Shown one piece after another: positions 52,294 to 61,057 of a DNA stretch of 64,000 nucleotides. How positions within the stretch are numbered: position 1 is the first letter of the stretch; each line of letters starts with the position of its first letter. The stretch is taken from the NCBI GenBank assembly GCA_963797005.1, contig CAWCOF010000012.1:62001-126000 (forward strand), in the 5' to 3' direction. Under the pieces are notes generated by a model, which ran no database searches, was not told the origin of the DNA, and worked only from the letters and a program-made list of their open reading frames with translations. The translations under genes were made by a program, and so were the position numbers. The DNA comes from AWTP1-13 sp963797005 (lineage in GTDB: Bacteria > Pseudomonadota > Alphaproteobacteria > Rhizobiales > Hyphomicrobiaceae).

Positions 52294-52643
52294 CGCCAGC
52301 CATTTTCGTCATTCCGTGCAGGCGCCGCGCGGGACGCGCGGGCGGCGGAGGCACGGAACCCAGTCACGCGAACACTTGCTCGCCCTCTCCCCTTCGCGCA
52401 CGAGAACTTCTCGGAGAGGGTTCCATGCGAGGCCGATGGCGCACCTCTGCGGCCAAGTGCCTGGGTCCCGGGCCTCCGCTGCCGCGCCGCCGGCGCGGCA
52501 TCGGCCCGGGCTGACGAACGCGGTGGGCAAACGGCGCTGCGATAACGCTGGCGCCGCGGTAGCTAAACGCCCGGATGACAACCCCGGTATGACGTATGGC
52601 ATGGTTCAACCCGCATCGCAACGACGGCAGAGGAGACGCCCCA
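52294..52643. repeat. intergenic region made of palindromic repeats
   Basis: The 350-base gap has no coding frame. It holds at least three palindromes: TTCCGTGC/GCACGGAA (around 52313-52359), CCCTCTCC/GGAGAGGG (around 52383-52421), and CCGGGCC/GGCCCGG (around 52469-52512), the last around GCCGCGCCGCCGGCGCGGC. A TCATTCCG and CCCGGATGAC pair bounds the region. Confidence 0.6.
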
Positions 52644-53576
52644 ATGGCCAAGAGCCGCAAAGTCATCATCACCTGCGCCGTCACCGGCTCGATCCATACG
52701 CCGTCGATGTCGCCGCACCTGCCGATCACGGCGAGCGAGATCGCGGACGCGGCGATCGGCGCGGCGGAAGCGGGCGCGGCCGTCGTGCACCTGCACGCGC
52801 GCAACCCCAAGGACGGCCGGCCCGATCAGTCGCCGGAGGCGTTCGCGCCGTTCCTCAAGGTGATCAAGCAGCGCTCCAACTGCGTCATCAACATCACCAC
52901 CGGCGGCGGCATGGGCATGACGGTGGAGCAGCGCGTGGCGCCGGCCGCGGCCTTCAAGCCCGAGATCGCCTCGCTCAACATGGGCACGATGAACTTCGGC
53001 CTCTACCCGATGCTGCAGCGGCAGAAGGAGTTCAAGTACGACTGGGAGAAGCCCTACATCGAGGGCACGCGCGCGGGGCTATTCAAGAACACGTTTGCCG
53101 ACATCGAGTACATTTTGACCACGTGCGCCAACAACGGCTCGCGCTTCGAGATCGAGTGCTACGACATCGGCCACCTCTACACGCTGCGCCACTTCGCCGA
53201 CCGCGGCGTGGTGAAGCCGCCGTTCTTTATCCAATCGGTGTTCGGCATCTTAGGGGGCATCGGCCCGCATCCGGAGGACGTGCTGCACATGAAGCGCACG
53301 GCCGACCGGCTGTTCGGCGACGAGTATCACTGGAGCGTGCTGGGCGCGGGGCGCAACCAGATGGGAATTGCGGCGCAGGCCGCGGCCATGGGCGGCAACG
53401 TGCGCGTCGGCATGGAGGATTCGCTGTGGCTCGGCCCCGGCAGGCTCGCCGAGAGCAACGCGCAGCAGGTGACCAACGTGCGCAAGATCCTCGAGGGCCT
53501 GGGGCTGGAGATCGCGTCCAGCGACGAGGCGCGCGAGATCCTCAAGCTCAAGGGCGGGGACAAGGTGGCGTTCTAA
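52644..53576 (+). CDS. beta-keto acid cleavage enzyme (BKACE/DUF849)
   Basis: 310-residue TIM-barrel enzyme. The metal-site motif is VVHLHARNPKDGRPDQSP; others are INITTGGGMGMTVEQRV, SLNMGTMNFGLYP, IECYDIGHLYTLRHFAD, GILGGIGPHPEDVL and NVRVGMEDSLWLGPG. BKACE enzymes split beta-keto acids using acetyl-CoA; members act on 3-keto-5-aminohexanoate, dehydrocarnitine and others. The upstream dehydrogenase suggests a dehydrocarnitine-like substrate, but no thioesterase gene accompanies it. AGAGGAG precedes the ATG at 52644. Confidence 0.9.
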   Translation: MAKSRKVIITCAVTGSIHTPSMSPHLPITASEIADAAIGAAEAGAAVVHLHARNPKDGRPDQSPEAFAPFLKVIKQRSNCVINITTGGGMGMTVEQRVAPAAAFKPEIASLNMGTMNFGLYPMLQRQKEFKYDWEKPYIEGTRAGLFKNTFADIEYILTTCANNGSRFEIECYDIGHLYTLRHFADRGVVKPPFFIQSVFGILGGIGPHPEDVLHMKRTADRLFGDEYHWSVLGAGRNQMGIAAQAAAMGGNVRVGMEDSLWLGPGRLAESNAQQVTNVRKILEGLGLEIASSDEAREILKLKGGDKVAF

Positions 53577-53597
53577 GGCGACGATGAAGCAGGCTCG

Positions 53598-53707
53598 ACC
53601 CTGTTCCCCTCCCCTTGACGGGGAGGGGTTAGGGGTGGGGTGAAGGCATCGGGCGCCGGAGTCCAGTCACCCCCACCCCCATCCCCTCCCCGCAAGGGGG
53701 AGGGGAG
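53598..53707. repeat. double-hairpin GC-rich repeat
   Basis: Hairpin CCCCTCCCC/GGGGAGGGG at the left and again at the right, around GGGGTGGGGTGAAG and CACCCCCACCCCCATC. It is close to the element at 46668. It separates the BKACE gene from the convergent LVIVD-repeat gene. Confidence 0.8.
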
Positions 53708-53728
53708 CCGCAAGCCGCGCGCCAAGAG

Positions 53729-54959
53729 TCAAAAGCCCATTTCGAGGATGTAGAGGCCGCCGATGTGGCGGTCGACGGCGTAGACGATTTGGCGCTCGTC
53801 GACGAACACGTCGTTGAGCTGGATGGCGCCGGTGGGTGCGCCGTTCGGGGCCTCCGGCACGAACACGGCGACCTCCTCGGGCCGGTAGGGATCGGCGATG
53901 TCGTAGGCGCGCAAGCCGCCGTTGAAGAAGGTGCCGAGGATAGTGCGGTCCGACTGCCAGGAGGTGGGCACGCGGCACGTTCTCGTGGATGTTGTGGGCG
54001 CCGAAGCGGCCGCCGCGTTTGGCGTAGTCCGCCACGTCGGCGACGGGGCAGGTGGCGATCGGCACGGGGTTTGCCTCCTCGCGGCCGTCGAGAATCCAGA
54101 TCAGCTTGGGCCAGTCCTTGGCGTCGTCGACGACGGACTCGTCGGTGACGATCAGCAGCTCGCGCTTGAAGAGCGGCAGGACGGTGTGGGTGAAGCCCGA
54201 GAACGGCGGCGAGTTGTCCCAGCGTGAGATCGGCTTCGGGTTGGCGCGGTCGGAGATGTCGAGGATGAACATGCCGCCGTCGATGTAGCCGAGATAGAGG
54301 CGGTCGGGGCGCTCGGGGTAGACGTTGGTGTTGTGGGCGCGGAAGCCCATGTCGTAGCGCGGCGGCTTGTGGCGCACGGGGGGAGGCGCCGCGTCGCCCT
54401 GGCGCGTGCCGGGCAGCCACCAGCGGCTCACTTCCACGGGCTTGGAGGGATTGCGCACGTCGAAGGCGCGGTAGAACTGGTCGTCGAGCGGGTTGTTGGC
54501 GACGAAGTCCGGCGCGCCGGCCGCCATGTGCACGGTGGCGCCGTCGCAGAACCACAACTGGTGCACGCCGCGCGAGCCGGGGCCGGAGGCATCGACGAAG
54601 GCGATCGATTTCGGGTTCTCGGGGGTGGAGATGTCGAACAGCTCGAAGCCCGCGGGTTTGAGCCCGTGCCGCTGCACCTGGTAGGCGACCGCCATGATGT
54701 CGCCGACGGTCTCAAGGGAATTCGAGCGCATGTGCGCGGCGGGGAGGTCGGTCTGCACGACGATCCTGGGCGCGCGCGGGTCGGAGACGTCGACGGCGGT
54801 GAAGTTCTTCGGCGCGCTCTCATGCGCCAGCCACAGGATGCGCCGGCCGTCTTTTGCGATCTGGATCGACATGCCCTCGCCCATGCCGCCGTGGCCATCG
54901 AGCATGTGATGGGCGAGAAGCTTGAAGTTGCGGATGGTCGGCTCGTAGGTGGCGGGCAT
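53729..54959 (-). pseudogene. LVIVD-repeat (beta-propeller) protein, frameshifted
   Basis: ~410-residue repetitive protein with no signal peptide. Blades are marked by repeated blocks of the type FTAVDVSDPRAPRIV, FELFDISTPENPKSIAF, YRAFDVRNPSKPVEV, MFILDISDRANPKPI and LRAYDIADPYRPEEV: the LVIVD repeat. The first four-fifths read through to GAHNIHENVP; the last blade (TSWQSDRTILGTFFNGG to ILEMGF) is in another frame because of an extra base or a 7-base insertion near 53971-53980. Function unknown; similar proteins are called LVIVD or choice-of-anchor proteins. The ATG follows a double-hairpin repeat. Confidence 0.85.
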
Positions 54960-54984
54960 GGCTTCCTGCTCTGGGCTTGGCGCG

Positions 54985-55143
54985 ATCTCCCTCTCCCCGC
55001 GCATCGTCGGCCTCTCAGCAAGCGCGTCGGCGCGGGGAGAGGGCCGGGGTGAGGGGCAGCAACAAACACTCCGCGGCGCAAGTGGCCGCCCCTCACCCTA
55101 ACCCTCTCCCCGTTCGCGCTAAAGAGCGCGACGGGGCGAGGGA
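54985..55143. repeat. double-hairpin GC-rich repeat overlapping an MFS gene end
   Basis: CTCCCTCTCCCCGCGC with GCGCGGGGAGAGGG, the pair GGGTGAGGGGCAG / CGCCCCTCACCC, and CCCTCTCCCC with GGGGCGAGGG. The element extends about 25 bases into the reading frame of the leftward MFS gene and supplies its last codons (IPSPRRAL) and its TAG stop. Confidence 0.75.
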
Positions 55144-56425
55144 ATATGCCCCGCATTGGCCGGTGTCTGCGCCCGCCACAGGTCGGCGCGCCAGTAGGCG
55201 GCGAGCAGGAGCGTGAAGGCGAGGCCGAGCAGGGCGTAGAGCGTGGCGGTGGCCCTGAAACCAACGTGGTCGATCAGGACGCCAGACATCAGAAGGCCGA
55301 CGGGGAGACCGTAGATGGCCAGCATGCGTACGCCCATGACGCGGCCGCGAAACCGCGCGTCGGCGAGCCGCATCAGCACCACCGCGAGCGTGACCATGCA
55401 GAAGCTCTGCGCAAAACCCACGATCGCCAGCAAGACAGCCCCGCCGCGCAGGGTGGCCATCTGCGCAAAGAGGAGGAGGCAGCCGTACCAGATAAGCGCC
55501 GAGATGATCATCACGCGCGCCACCAGCATGCCGCGGCGCAGGCTCACGGCCACGGAGCCGGCGAGCGCGCCGGCCGCAAAGCTCGCGGCGAGATAGCCGA
55601 GCCCGGTCTGGTCGATGGCGTAGATGTCGCGTGCCACGTAGGGCAGCAGGGGACCGGAGAGCGGGTAGGCGGTGGCATTGACCAGGACGGCGAGCCAGAC
55701 GGCGGCGAGCAGCGGCGGCGAGGACCACACGAAGGCCAGCCCCTCGCGCAGGTCGCGCCAGTGCGAGGCGCGGGCGGTCGCGACGGTAACCGACGCTGCG
55801 GGCTGCGATGTCTCATGGCTTCCCATGGCGACGACCAGAGCCAAGCCCATCGCGTAGAAGGTTACGACCACGATGTAGGCGGCGGCGATGCCGAACTGGG
55901 CGAACAGCCCCGCACCCGTCAGCGCGCCCAGGACGCGGGCCACATCCGAGGTGGCGCGCGAGATGCCGAGCGCGCTCATCAGGTGCTCGGCCGGCACGAT
56001 GTGCGTCACCAGCGCGCTGCGCACGCCGAGATCGGAAGGGCGGACCAGGCCCATCAGGCCGGAAATGACGAAGACGATGAGCGGGCTGAGCGCGCCGGCC
56101 CAGGCGACCGCCAGCAGCACCGCCGCCAGGAGCGTATAGAGGGCACGCATGGCGCACAGCAGGTTGCGATGGCCGATGCGGTCACCCACCACGCCGAGCA
56201 GGGGCGCCACCAGCGTGCCGACGAACAGCAGGGCGCCGAACAGCGTCAGAAGCCGGACGGAGCCCGTCTGGACCAGCACGTACCAGCCCAGGATCAGCGT
56301 CTCCATCTCGAAGGCGCAGGAGGTCAGCAGGTCGGAGGGCCACTGGATGCGGTAGGCGCGCACCCGCAAGGGCGCGAGCGCCGACGCCCCGAAAAGCGGG
56401 CTCAAACAGCGGGACAGCGAACCAT
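55119..56425 (-). CDS. MFS transporter
   Basis: Major facilitator of ~435 residues with about twelve helices: FEMETLILGWYVLVQTGS, TLFGALLFVGTLVAPLLGVV, the loop GDRIGHRNLL, and later FAAGALAGSVAVSLRRG. It resembles the Bcr/enterobactin-exporter-type branch; substrate unknown. The start is doubtful. The ATG at 56425 with AGGGGAGG upstream is one frame off, needing one missing base within the first codons; otherwise a TTG within 56387-56504 must be used. The last eight residues come from a repeat element. Probable sequence error at the N-terminus. Confidence 0.82.
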
Positions 56426-56527
56426 GCTCGCACGCCTCCCCTTGCGTTTCCTCGAAGCGGTTTCTTTTGCCGGCGACGTTAGCCAATATGCTCAGGCGAG
56501 CCAACTGCGGCCGAGGGAGGACCAGCC

Positions 56528-56926
56528 ATGTTCGAAATCAAGCGCTCGAACCCGCCGACCATGGAGAGCCCGCCGGGCTATTCGCATGTCGTCGAGATAA
56601 CGGGCGGCGCGCGCATCGTGTTCTTCGCAGGCCAGCTCGGCATCGACCGGAGCGGGAAATTCGCGGACGGGTTCGAGGCGCAGACGGCGCAGGCCTTCGA
56701 GAACCTGAAGGCGGCGCTGACGGCCGCGGGTGCGGGGTTCGAGCACCTGGTCAAGATCACCGTGTTCATCGTCGACATCGAGCGCAACATCGCCACCTTC
56801 CGGACAATCCGCGATCGCTATCTGGTCAAGTCGGCGCTGCCGGCGTCGACCGCCATCGGCGTGCCCGCGCTGGCGCGGCCGGCCGCGCTGTTCGAGATCG
56901 AGGCGGTGGCGGCGCTGCCGGCGTAG
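56528..56926 (+). CDS. RidA/YjgF-family protein lacking the catalytic arginine
   Basis: 132-residue Rid-family protein. The fold markers are RIVFFAGQLGIDRSGKFADG, QTAQAFENLKAALTAAGAGF and VKITVFIVDIERN. The position of the substrate-binding Arg of RidA (P-A-R in the consensus before V-x-V) reads PASTAIGVPALARP, so that Arg is absent. It is therefore likely to belong to a non-archetypal Rid subgroup and may not hydrolyse 2-aminoacrylate. CGAGGGAGGACCAGCC precedes the ATG. Confidence 0.88.
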   Translation: MFEIKRSNPPTMESPPGYSHVVEITGGARIVFFAGQLGIDRSGKFADGFEAQTAQAFENLKAALTAAGAGFEHLVKITVFIVDIERNIATFRTIRDRYLVKSALPASTAIGVPALARPAALFEIEAVAALPA

Positions 56927-57130
56927 GTTGGGTCGAGCCAAGCGGTGATCCAGCCCCCGGCTGGTCGCGTTCTCAACCCCGTGGTGAGCTTGTCGAACCA
57001 CGGCTTGCAGGACTCCAGCCGCCCTTCGACAGGCTCAGGACGGGGTCGGTGTCACCATTGCGTTGGGTTACGCGCGGGACCGCCCGTGGCGTGCTACCTT
57101 GGCGGCGGTGGCCGCGCTAACCCAACCTAC
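56927..57130. repeat. nested composite repeat
   Basis: Outer arms GTAGGTTGGGT (left) and ACCCAACCTAC (right) enclose two further palindromic parts: CCGTGGTGAGCTTGTCGAAC CACGG with CCTTCGACAGGCTCAGGACGG, and GCGTTGGGTTACGCGCG. One repeat family therefore appears inserted in another. The element lies between the Rid gene and the SDR gene. Confidence 0.7.
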
Positions 57131-57157
57131 GACAACAACAATGTCAGGGAGGAACCA

Positions 57158-57907
57158 ATGCGCTTGCAGGACAAGGTGGCAATCGTGACGGGCGCGGCCT
57201 CGGGCATGGGGGCCTCGACGGCGCGGCTGTTTGCGCGCGAGGGTGCCAAGGTCGTCGTCGCCGATATGCTGGAGGCGGAGGGACGCGAGGTTGCGCAATC
57301 GATCGCGTCTGGCGGCGGCGCCGCGCTTTTCCAGAAGCTCGACGTGGCGAGCGAGGCAGAGTGGGACGCCGCCGTCGCGGCGACGCTCCAGGCTTACGGA
57401 AAGATCGACATCCTGGTCAACAACGCCGGCGTGAGCGGCAGCGACCCGGACCGGCTGAGCCTCGCCACCTGGGATCGGCAGATGACGATCAACGCCCGGG
57501 GCGTGTTCCTCGGCATGCGCGCGGTGATCCCCGTGATGCAGAAGGCCAAGGGCGGGGCGATCGTCAACATCTCGTCGATCTCCGGCATCGCCGGCCAGAG
57601 CTTCGTGCACATGGGCTACAACGCCTCCAAGGGCGCCGTGCGCACGATGAGCAAGGCGGCGGCGGTGCAGTTCGCGGCGGACGGCATCCGCGTCAACTCG
57701 GTGCATCCCGGATTGATGCCGCCGATGCGCACCTCGAAGCTGTCGGCCGATCCCGGCGTGCGCGCCGGCTTCCTCAAGTCGATCCCAATGGCGCGCGAGG
57801 GACGCATCGAGGAGGTGGCCTACGCCAACCTGTTCCTGGCCTCGGACGAAGCCTCCTACATCACCGGCATCGAGCTGCCGGTCGATGGCGGCTACCTGGC
57901 GATGTGA
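57158..57907 (+). CDS. SDR-family oxidoreductase (classical)
   Basis: 249-residue classical short-chain dehydrogenase. The cofactor site is VTGAASGMGASTARLFAREG, with NNAGVSGSDPD. Here the catalytic residues are intact: Ser in VNISSISG, Tyr-x-x-x-Lys in HMGYNASKGAVRTM. The C-terminus is SYITGIELPVDGGYLAM. AGGGAGGAACCA precedes the ATG at 57158. The LLM oxidoreductase gene starts 14 bases after its stop, so the two probably form an operon. Substrate unknown. Confidence 0.93.
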   Translation: MRLQDKVAIVTGAASGMGASTARLFAREGAKVVVADMLEAEGREVAQSIASGGGAALFQKLDVASEAEWDAAVAATLQAYGKIDILVNNAGVSGSDPDRLSLATWDRQMTINARGVFLGMRAVIPVMQKAKGGAIVNISSISGIAGQSFVHMGYNASKGAVRTMSKAAAVQFAADGIRVNSVHPGLMPPMRTSKLSADPGVRAGFLKSIPMAREGRIEEVAYANLFLASDEASYITGIELPVDGGYLAM

Positions 57908-57921
57908 GTGGAGAGGAAGCG

Positions 57922-58992
57922 ATGCATTTCGGCCAGTTCAACCTGATGGGCTACCGGACGCCGGGCGCCAAGGCACACGAGATCTACGACCACGCCGTCG
58001 AGAAGGTGAAGGCGGCGGAGGCCAACGGCTTCGAGATCGCCTGGTTCGCCGAGCACCACTTCTCCAACTACTGCGTCTGCCCCTCGCCGCTGATGATGCT
58101 GGCGCGCCTGGCGGGCGAGACCAGCCGTATCAAGCTCGGCTCCGCCGTGGTGGTGACGCCGCTCTATCAGCCGGTGCGGCTGATCTCCGAGATCGGCATG
58201 GTCGATGCGCTGACGCACGGCCGGCTCGTGCTGGGCGTGGGCAGCGGCTATCAGCCCTACGAGTTCGAGCGGTTCGGCGAGGAGCTCGAGGACTCGGTGC
58301 CGAAGCTGTTCGAGATGATGGAGATGCTGGAGCTCGCCTTCACGCGCGACACCTTCAGCTACGAGGGCAAGCACTATCGGCTGCCCGAGACGCACATCGC
58401 GCCGAGGCCCGTGCACGGGCTGCCCGAGATCTGGGTCGCCGGCGACAACCCGCGGCTGCACGAGCTCGCCGCGCGCAAGGGCTGGACGGTGATGCTCACC
58501 CCGCGCCACGCCTCCGTGCCGCAGCTCATCGCGGTGCGCGACAAGCTCGCCGGCATCTATGCCGGCCAGGGGCTCGACGCCAAGCGCGTCGCCATCGCCC
58601 CGCTCCGGCACGTGTGCATCACCGACAACAAGGCCGAGGCGGACAGCTTCATCGAGAACGTGCGCTACCAGATCCGGCTGTCGCAGAGCCTGCGCTACCG
58701 CGAGGAGCTGATCGACGGCACCATGCTGGTGGAGAAGCCCTACAAGGGCGAGCCGCCGCTGGAGGAGCTCGCCGGCTATCTGCTGGTCGGCGACGCCGGC
58801 ATGGTGGCCGAGCGCATGGCGGCGCTGATCGACGCGGCGCGGCCAAGGCACATGCTGCTGCACTTCCAGGCCGGCGCGTCGACGCAGAAAACCGCGCTTG
58901 CCTCGATCGATGCGTTCGCGAGCCATGTGCGGCCGATGCTCGAGAAGGCGCTGGGGCCGCTCGACAAGATCGGCAACGAGCGCGCGGGGTGA
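57922..58992 (+). CDS. LLM-class flavin-dependent oxidoreductase (luciferase-like)
   Basis: 356-residue bacterial-luciferase-like monooxygenase. The core is AEANGFEIAWFAEHHFSNYC, LARLAGETSRIKLGSAVVVT, then EIGMVDALTHGRLVLGVGSGY and PEIWVAGDNPRLHELAARKG. The AEHHF motif is that of the alkanal-type LLM group. It takes reduced flavin from a separate reductase, which is not evident here. GAGAGGAAGC precedes the ATG. A large palindrome follows its stop at once. Confidence 0.92.
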   Translation: MHFGQFNLMGYRTPGAKAHEIYDHAVEKVKAAEANGFEIAWFAEHHFSNYCVCPSPLMMLARLAGETSRIKLGSAVVVTPLYQPVRLISEIGMVDALTHGRLVLGVGSGYQPYEFERFGEELEDSVPKLFEMMEMLELAFTRDTFSYEGKHYRLPETHIAPRPVHGLPEIWVAGDNPRLHELAARKGWTVMLTPRHASVPQLIAVRDKLAGIYAGQGLDAKRVAIAPLRHVCITDNKAEADSFIENVRYQIRLSQSLRYREELIDGTMLVEKPYKGEPPLEELAGYLLVGDAGMVAERMAALIDAARPRHMLLHFQAGASTQKTALASIDAFASHVRPMLEKALGPLDKIGNERAG

Positions 58993-58993
58993 G

Positions 58994-59072
58994 GTAGGGT
59001 GCAATAGCGGCAGCGCATTGCACCGCATGCGCACGAGGCGGTGCAATACGGCTGCCGCCTATTGCACCCTAC
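58994..59072. repeat. 79-base near-perfect palindrome
   Basis: The outer arms GTAGGGTGCAATAGCGGC and GCCGCCTATTGCACCCTAC pair with a one-base bulge. The inner arms GCATTGCACCG and CGGTGCAATAC also pair. The element can form a long cruciform or RNA hairpin right after the LLM gene stop. It lacks a T-run, so it is a dispersed palindromic repeat rather than a standard terminator. Confidence 0.8.
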
Positions 59073-59100
59073 AACGTGCTCATGGTTCGCTGCCCCTGGG

Positions 59101-59164
59101 TCCCGGATATTTCGCTCACCCTCGGGATAAGCCCGAGGGCAGGCGCGAAATTCCGGGATGACAA
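59101..59164. repeat. TCCCGGATATTTCGC/GCGAAATTCCGGGATGACA palindrome
   Basis: Arms TCCCGGATATTTCGC and GCGAAATTCCGGGA with an inner hairpin CCCTCGGG/CCCGAGGG. Related in its outer sequence to 26300-26352. It lies just upstream of the cation exporter gene. Confidence 0.7.
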
Positions 59165-59236
59165 TAACCACTACGCTCTGCGGGTATGACGGGAAGACGC
59201 GTGGCTCTCGTGGGCGGCGTCGGATAGACTCGGGCC

Positions 59237-60190
59237 ATGATTCACGGACACGAGGGCGGAGACGGGGCGCATCGCCACGGGCATGGGCACGGGGCCCATC
59301 ACCATCACGCGCACGCGCCGGCCGATTTCGGCTTCGCCTTTGCCGTGGCTACGATCCTGAACATCGCGCTGGTGGCGGCCCAGGTCGTGTTCGGGCTGAT
59401 GGCCAACTCCATCGCGCTGCTCGCCGACGCCGGCCACAACTTCGGCGACGTGCTGGGTCTGCTGCTGGCGTGGGGCGCGCACGTGGCGGCGCGCTGGCAC
59501 CCGACCGAGCGGTTCACCTACGGCTTCCGCTCGGCCTCGATCCTGTCCGCCCTGCTCAACGCGGTGACCTTGCTGGTGGCGACCGGGGCGATCGCGTGGG
59601 AGGCGACCCGCCGCCTGCCCGATCCGGGCGAGGTCGGCGGCCTGACGGTGATGGTGGTCGCCGGCATCGGCCTCGTCATAAATGGGATCTCGGCCTGGCT
59701 GCTGATGGGCGGCCGCGGCGACCTCAACGTGCGCGGGGCGTTCCTGCATCTGGCCGCGGATGCGGCCGTGTCGGCGGGCGTGGTCGTCGCGGGCGCCGCC
59801 ATCCTGCTCACGGGCTGGGCGTTGATCGATCCGCTCGTGAGCCTCGCCATCTGCGCGGTCATCGTGTGGGGCACCTGGGGCCTGCTGCGCCAGTCGGTGC
59901 GCCTGTCGCTGGCGGCGGTGCCCGAGGAGGTCGACCTCGGCGAGGTGCGCCTCTACCTCGAAGGGCTAGACGGGGTGAGAAGCGTGCACGACCTGCACGT
60001 GTGGGCCATGAGCACGACGGAGAACGCGCTGACCGCGCACCTCGTCATGCCCGGCGGGCATCCGGGCGATGCCTTCATCGCCCAAGTCTCGCACGAGCTT
60101 GGCCACCGCTTCCGCATCGCCCACCCGACGTTCCAGATCGAGCTGGGCGACGCCGGCACCTGCGCGCTGGCACCGGCCGATATCGTGTGA
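59237..60190 (+). CDS. cation diffusion facilitator (zinc/cadmium exporter type)
   Basis: 317-residue CDF transporter. The N-terminus is a His-rich metal loop (HRHGHGHGAHHHHAHAP). The metal sites are in helix 2 (IALLADAGHNFGDVLGL) and helix 5 (GAFLHLAADAAVSAGVVVAG), giving the His/Asp set typical of zinc-type members. Six membrane helices are followed by a cytoplasmic domain (RSVHDLHVWAMSTTENALTA). It exports zinc or a related divalent ion against protons. No metal-responsive regulator is adjacent. Confidence 0.93.
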   Translation: MIHGHEGGDGAHRHGHGHGAHHHHAHAPADFGFAFAVATILNIALVAAQVVFGLMANSIALLADAGHNFGDVLGLLLAWGAHVAARWHPTERFTYGFRSASILSALLNAVTLLVATGAIAWEATRRLPDPGEVGGLTVMVVAGIGLVINGISAWLLMGGRGDLNVRGAFLHLAADAAVSAGVVVAGAAILLTGWALIDPLVSLAICAVIVWGTWGLLRQSVRLSLAAVPEEVDLGEVRLYLEGLDGVRSVHDLHVWAMSTTENALTAHLVMPGGHPGDAFIAQVSHELGHRFRIAHPTFQIELGDAGTCALAPADIV

Positions 60191-60204
60191 CACCGGCAAA
60201 GAAA

Positions 60205-60236
60205 AGGACGCCTCGACAGGGGGGGCGAGGCGTCCT
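60205..60236 (-). terminator. hairpin terminator, mainly for the minus strand
   Basis: An 11-bp perfect stem AGGACGCCTCG (60205-60215) / CGAGGCGTCCT (60226-60236). Read on the minus strand it is followed by TTTCTTTGCC, so it can end the leftward PEBP transcript, which stops 156 bases before. On the plus strand it lies 15 bases past the CDF stop and may also slow that transcript. Confidence 0.65.
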
Positions 60237-60391
60237 GAGCTTGGCGCAAGGCCCGTGGGGGAGGGCGGCGCCGCAAGACCATCGGAGGAGGGAGGGCCGA
60301 TGGTGTGTCGACCCTATCAACGCACACGCGGGCTGGCTGTTCCCTGGGAAACAGCCGGGACCCGCCCCGGCCCGTCCCTCGATCCCGGGGA

Positions 60392-60895
60392 TCAGGCCCG
60401 CTTGTAGAGCCCCATGATGGCGGCCTTGGCCAACGTGTTGAAGTTGAGCTGGAAGCCGATCACGGCAGCCGACGTGTCGGCCGTCACCTGCAGCTTGTCC
60501 TGGCTGACCGCGAACACCGTGAAGAGATAGCGGTGCGGATGGTCGCCCGGCGGCGGGCAGGGGCCGCCGTAGCCCGGCGCGCCGAAGTCGGTGCGCGTCT
60601 GCAGCGCGCCGGCGGGGAGTTTCGGCGACTTCGGGTTGCCGGCGCCGAGCGCCAGCTCCGTCACGTTCGGCGGGATGTTGACCACCAGCCAGTGCCAGAA
60701 GCCGCTGCCTGTCGGCGCATCGGGATCGTAGCAGGTGACGGCGAAGCTCTTGGTGCCCGCCGGCGCGCCCGACCAGGCCAGTTGCGGCGACTGGTTGCCG
60801 CCCGCACAGCCGAAGCCGAAATCGGCCGAGAGGATGTGGTCGGGCTTAAGATAGTCGCCGTCCTTGAAGGAGCTGCTGGTGATGGTGAAGCTCAT
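60392..60895 (-). CDS. YbhB/YbcL-type PEBP (Raf kinase inhibitor-like) protein
   Basis: 167-residue phosphatidylethanolamine-binding-protein fold. The signature CYDPDAPTGSGFWHWLVVNI and the GNQSPQLAWSGAPAGTKSFA block identify it, along with YGGPCPPPGDHPHRYLFTVF. There is no signal peptide in the chosen reading. The ATG at 60895 is preferred because the upstream in-frame stretch has no similarity. The role of bacterial members is not established. Confidence 0.92.
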   Translation of the reverse strand: MSFTITSSSFKDGDYLKPDHILSADFGFGCAGGNQSPQLAWSGAPAGTKSFAVTCYDPDAPTGSGFWHWLVVNIPPNVTELALGAGNPKSPKLPAGALQTRTDFGAPGYGGPCPPPGDHPHRYLFTVFAVSQDKLQVTADTSAAVIGFQLNFNTLAKAAIMGLYKRA

Positions 60896-61057
60896 GAGGC
60901 TCTCCCTGGCTTGCGTCCGCGCAGGGGAGAATATGGCAAGCGGGACAAAGCTCTGGCAACAGGGGGGTCGGCGACACGCGCGCATGCGAGGCGAGGCTGC
61001 ACTTGCGCCATTTTCGCCGGGCAGTATCGCGCCGAGAGAGGAAACAAGGAGGCTCCG

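Noticed and set aside
45615..55143. CRISPR array from regularly repeated GC-rich elements
   Set aside because: Copies are single, palindromic, several kb apart and lack unique spacers of equal length; no cas genes are present.
60205..60236. Standard terminator of the CDF exporter on the plus strand
   Set aside because: No T-run follows on the plus strand; the T-rich tail is on the minus strand, so it fits the leftward gene better.
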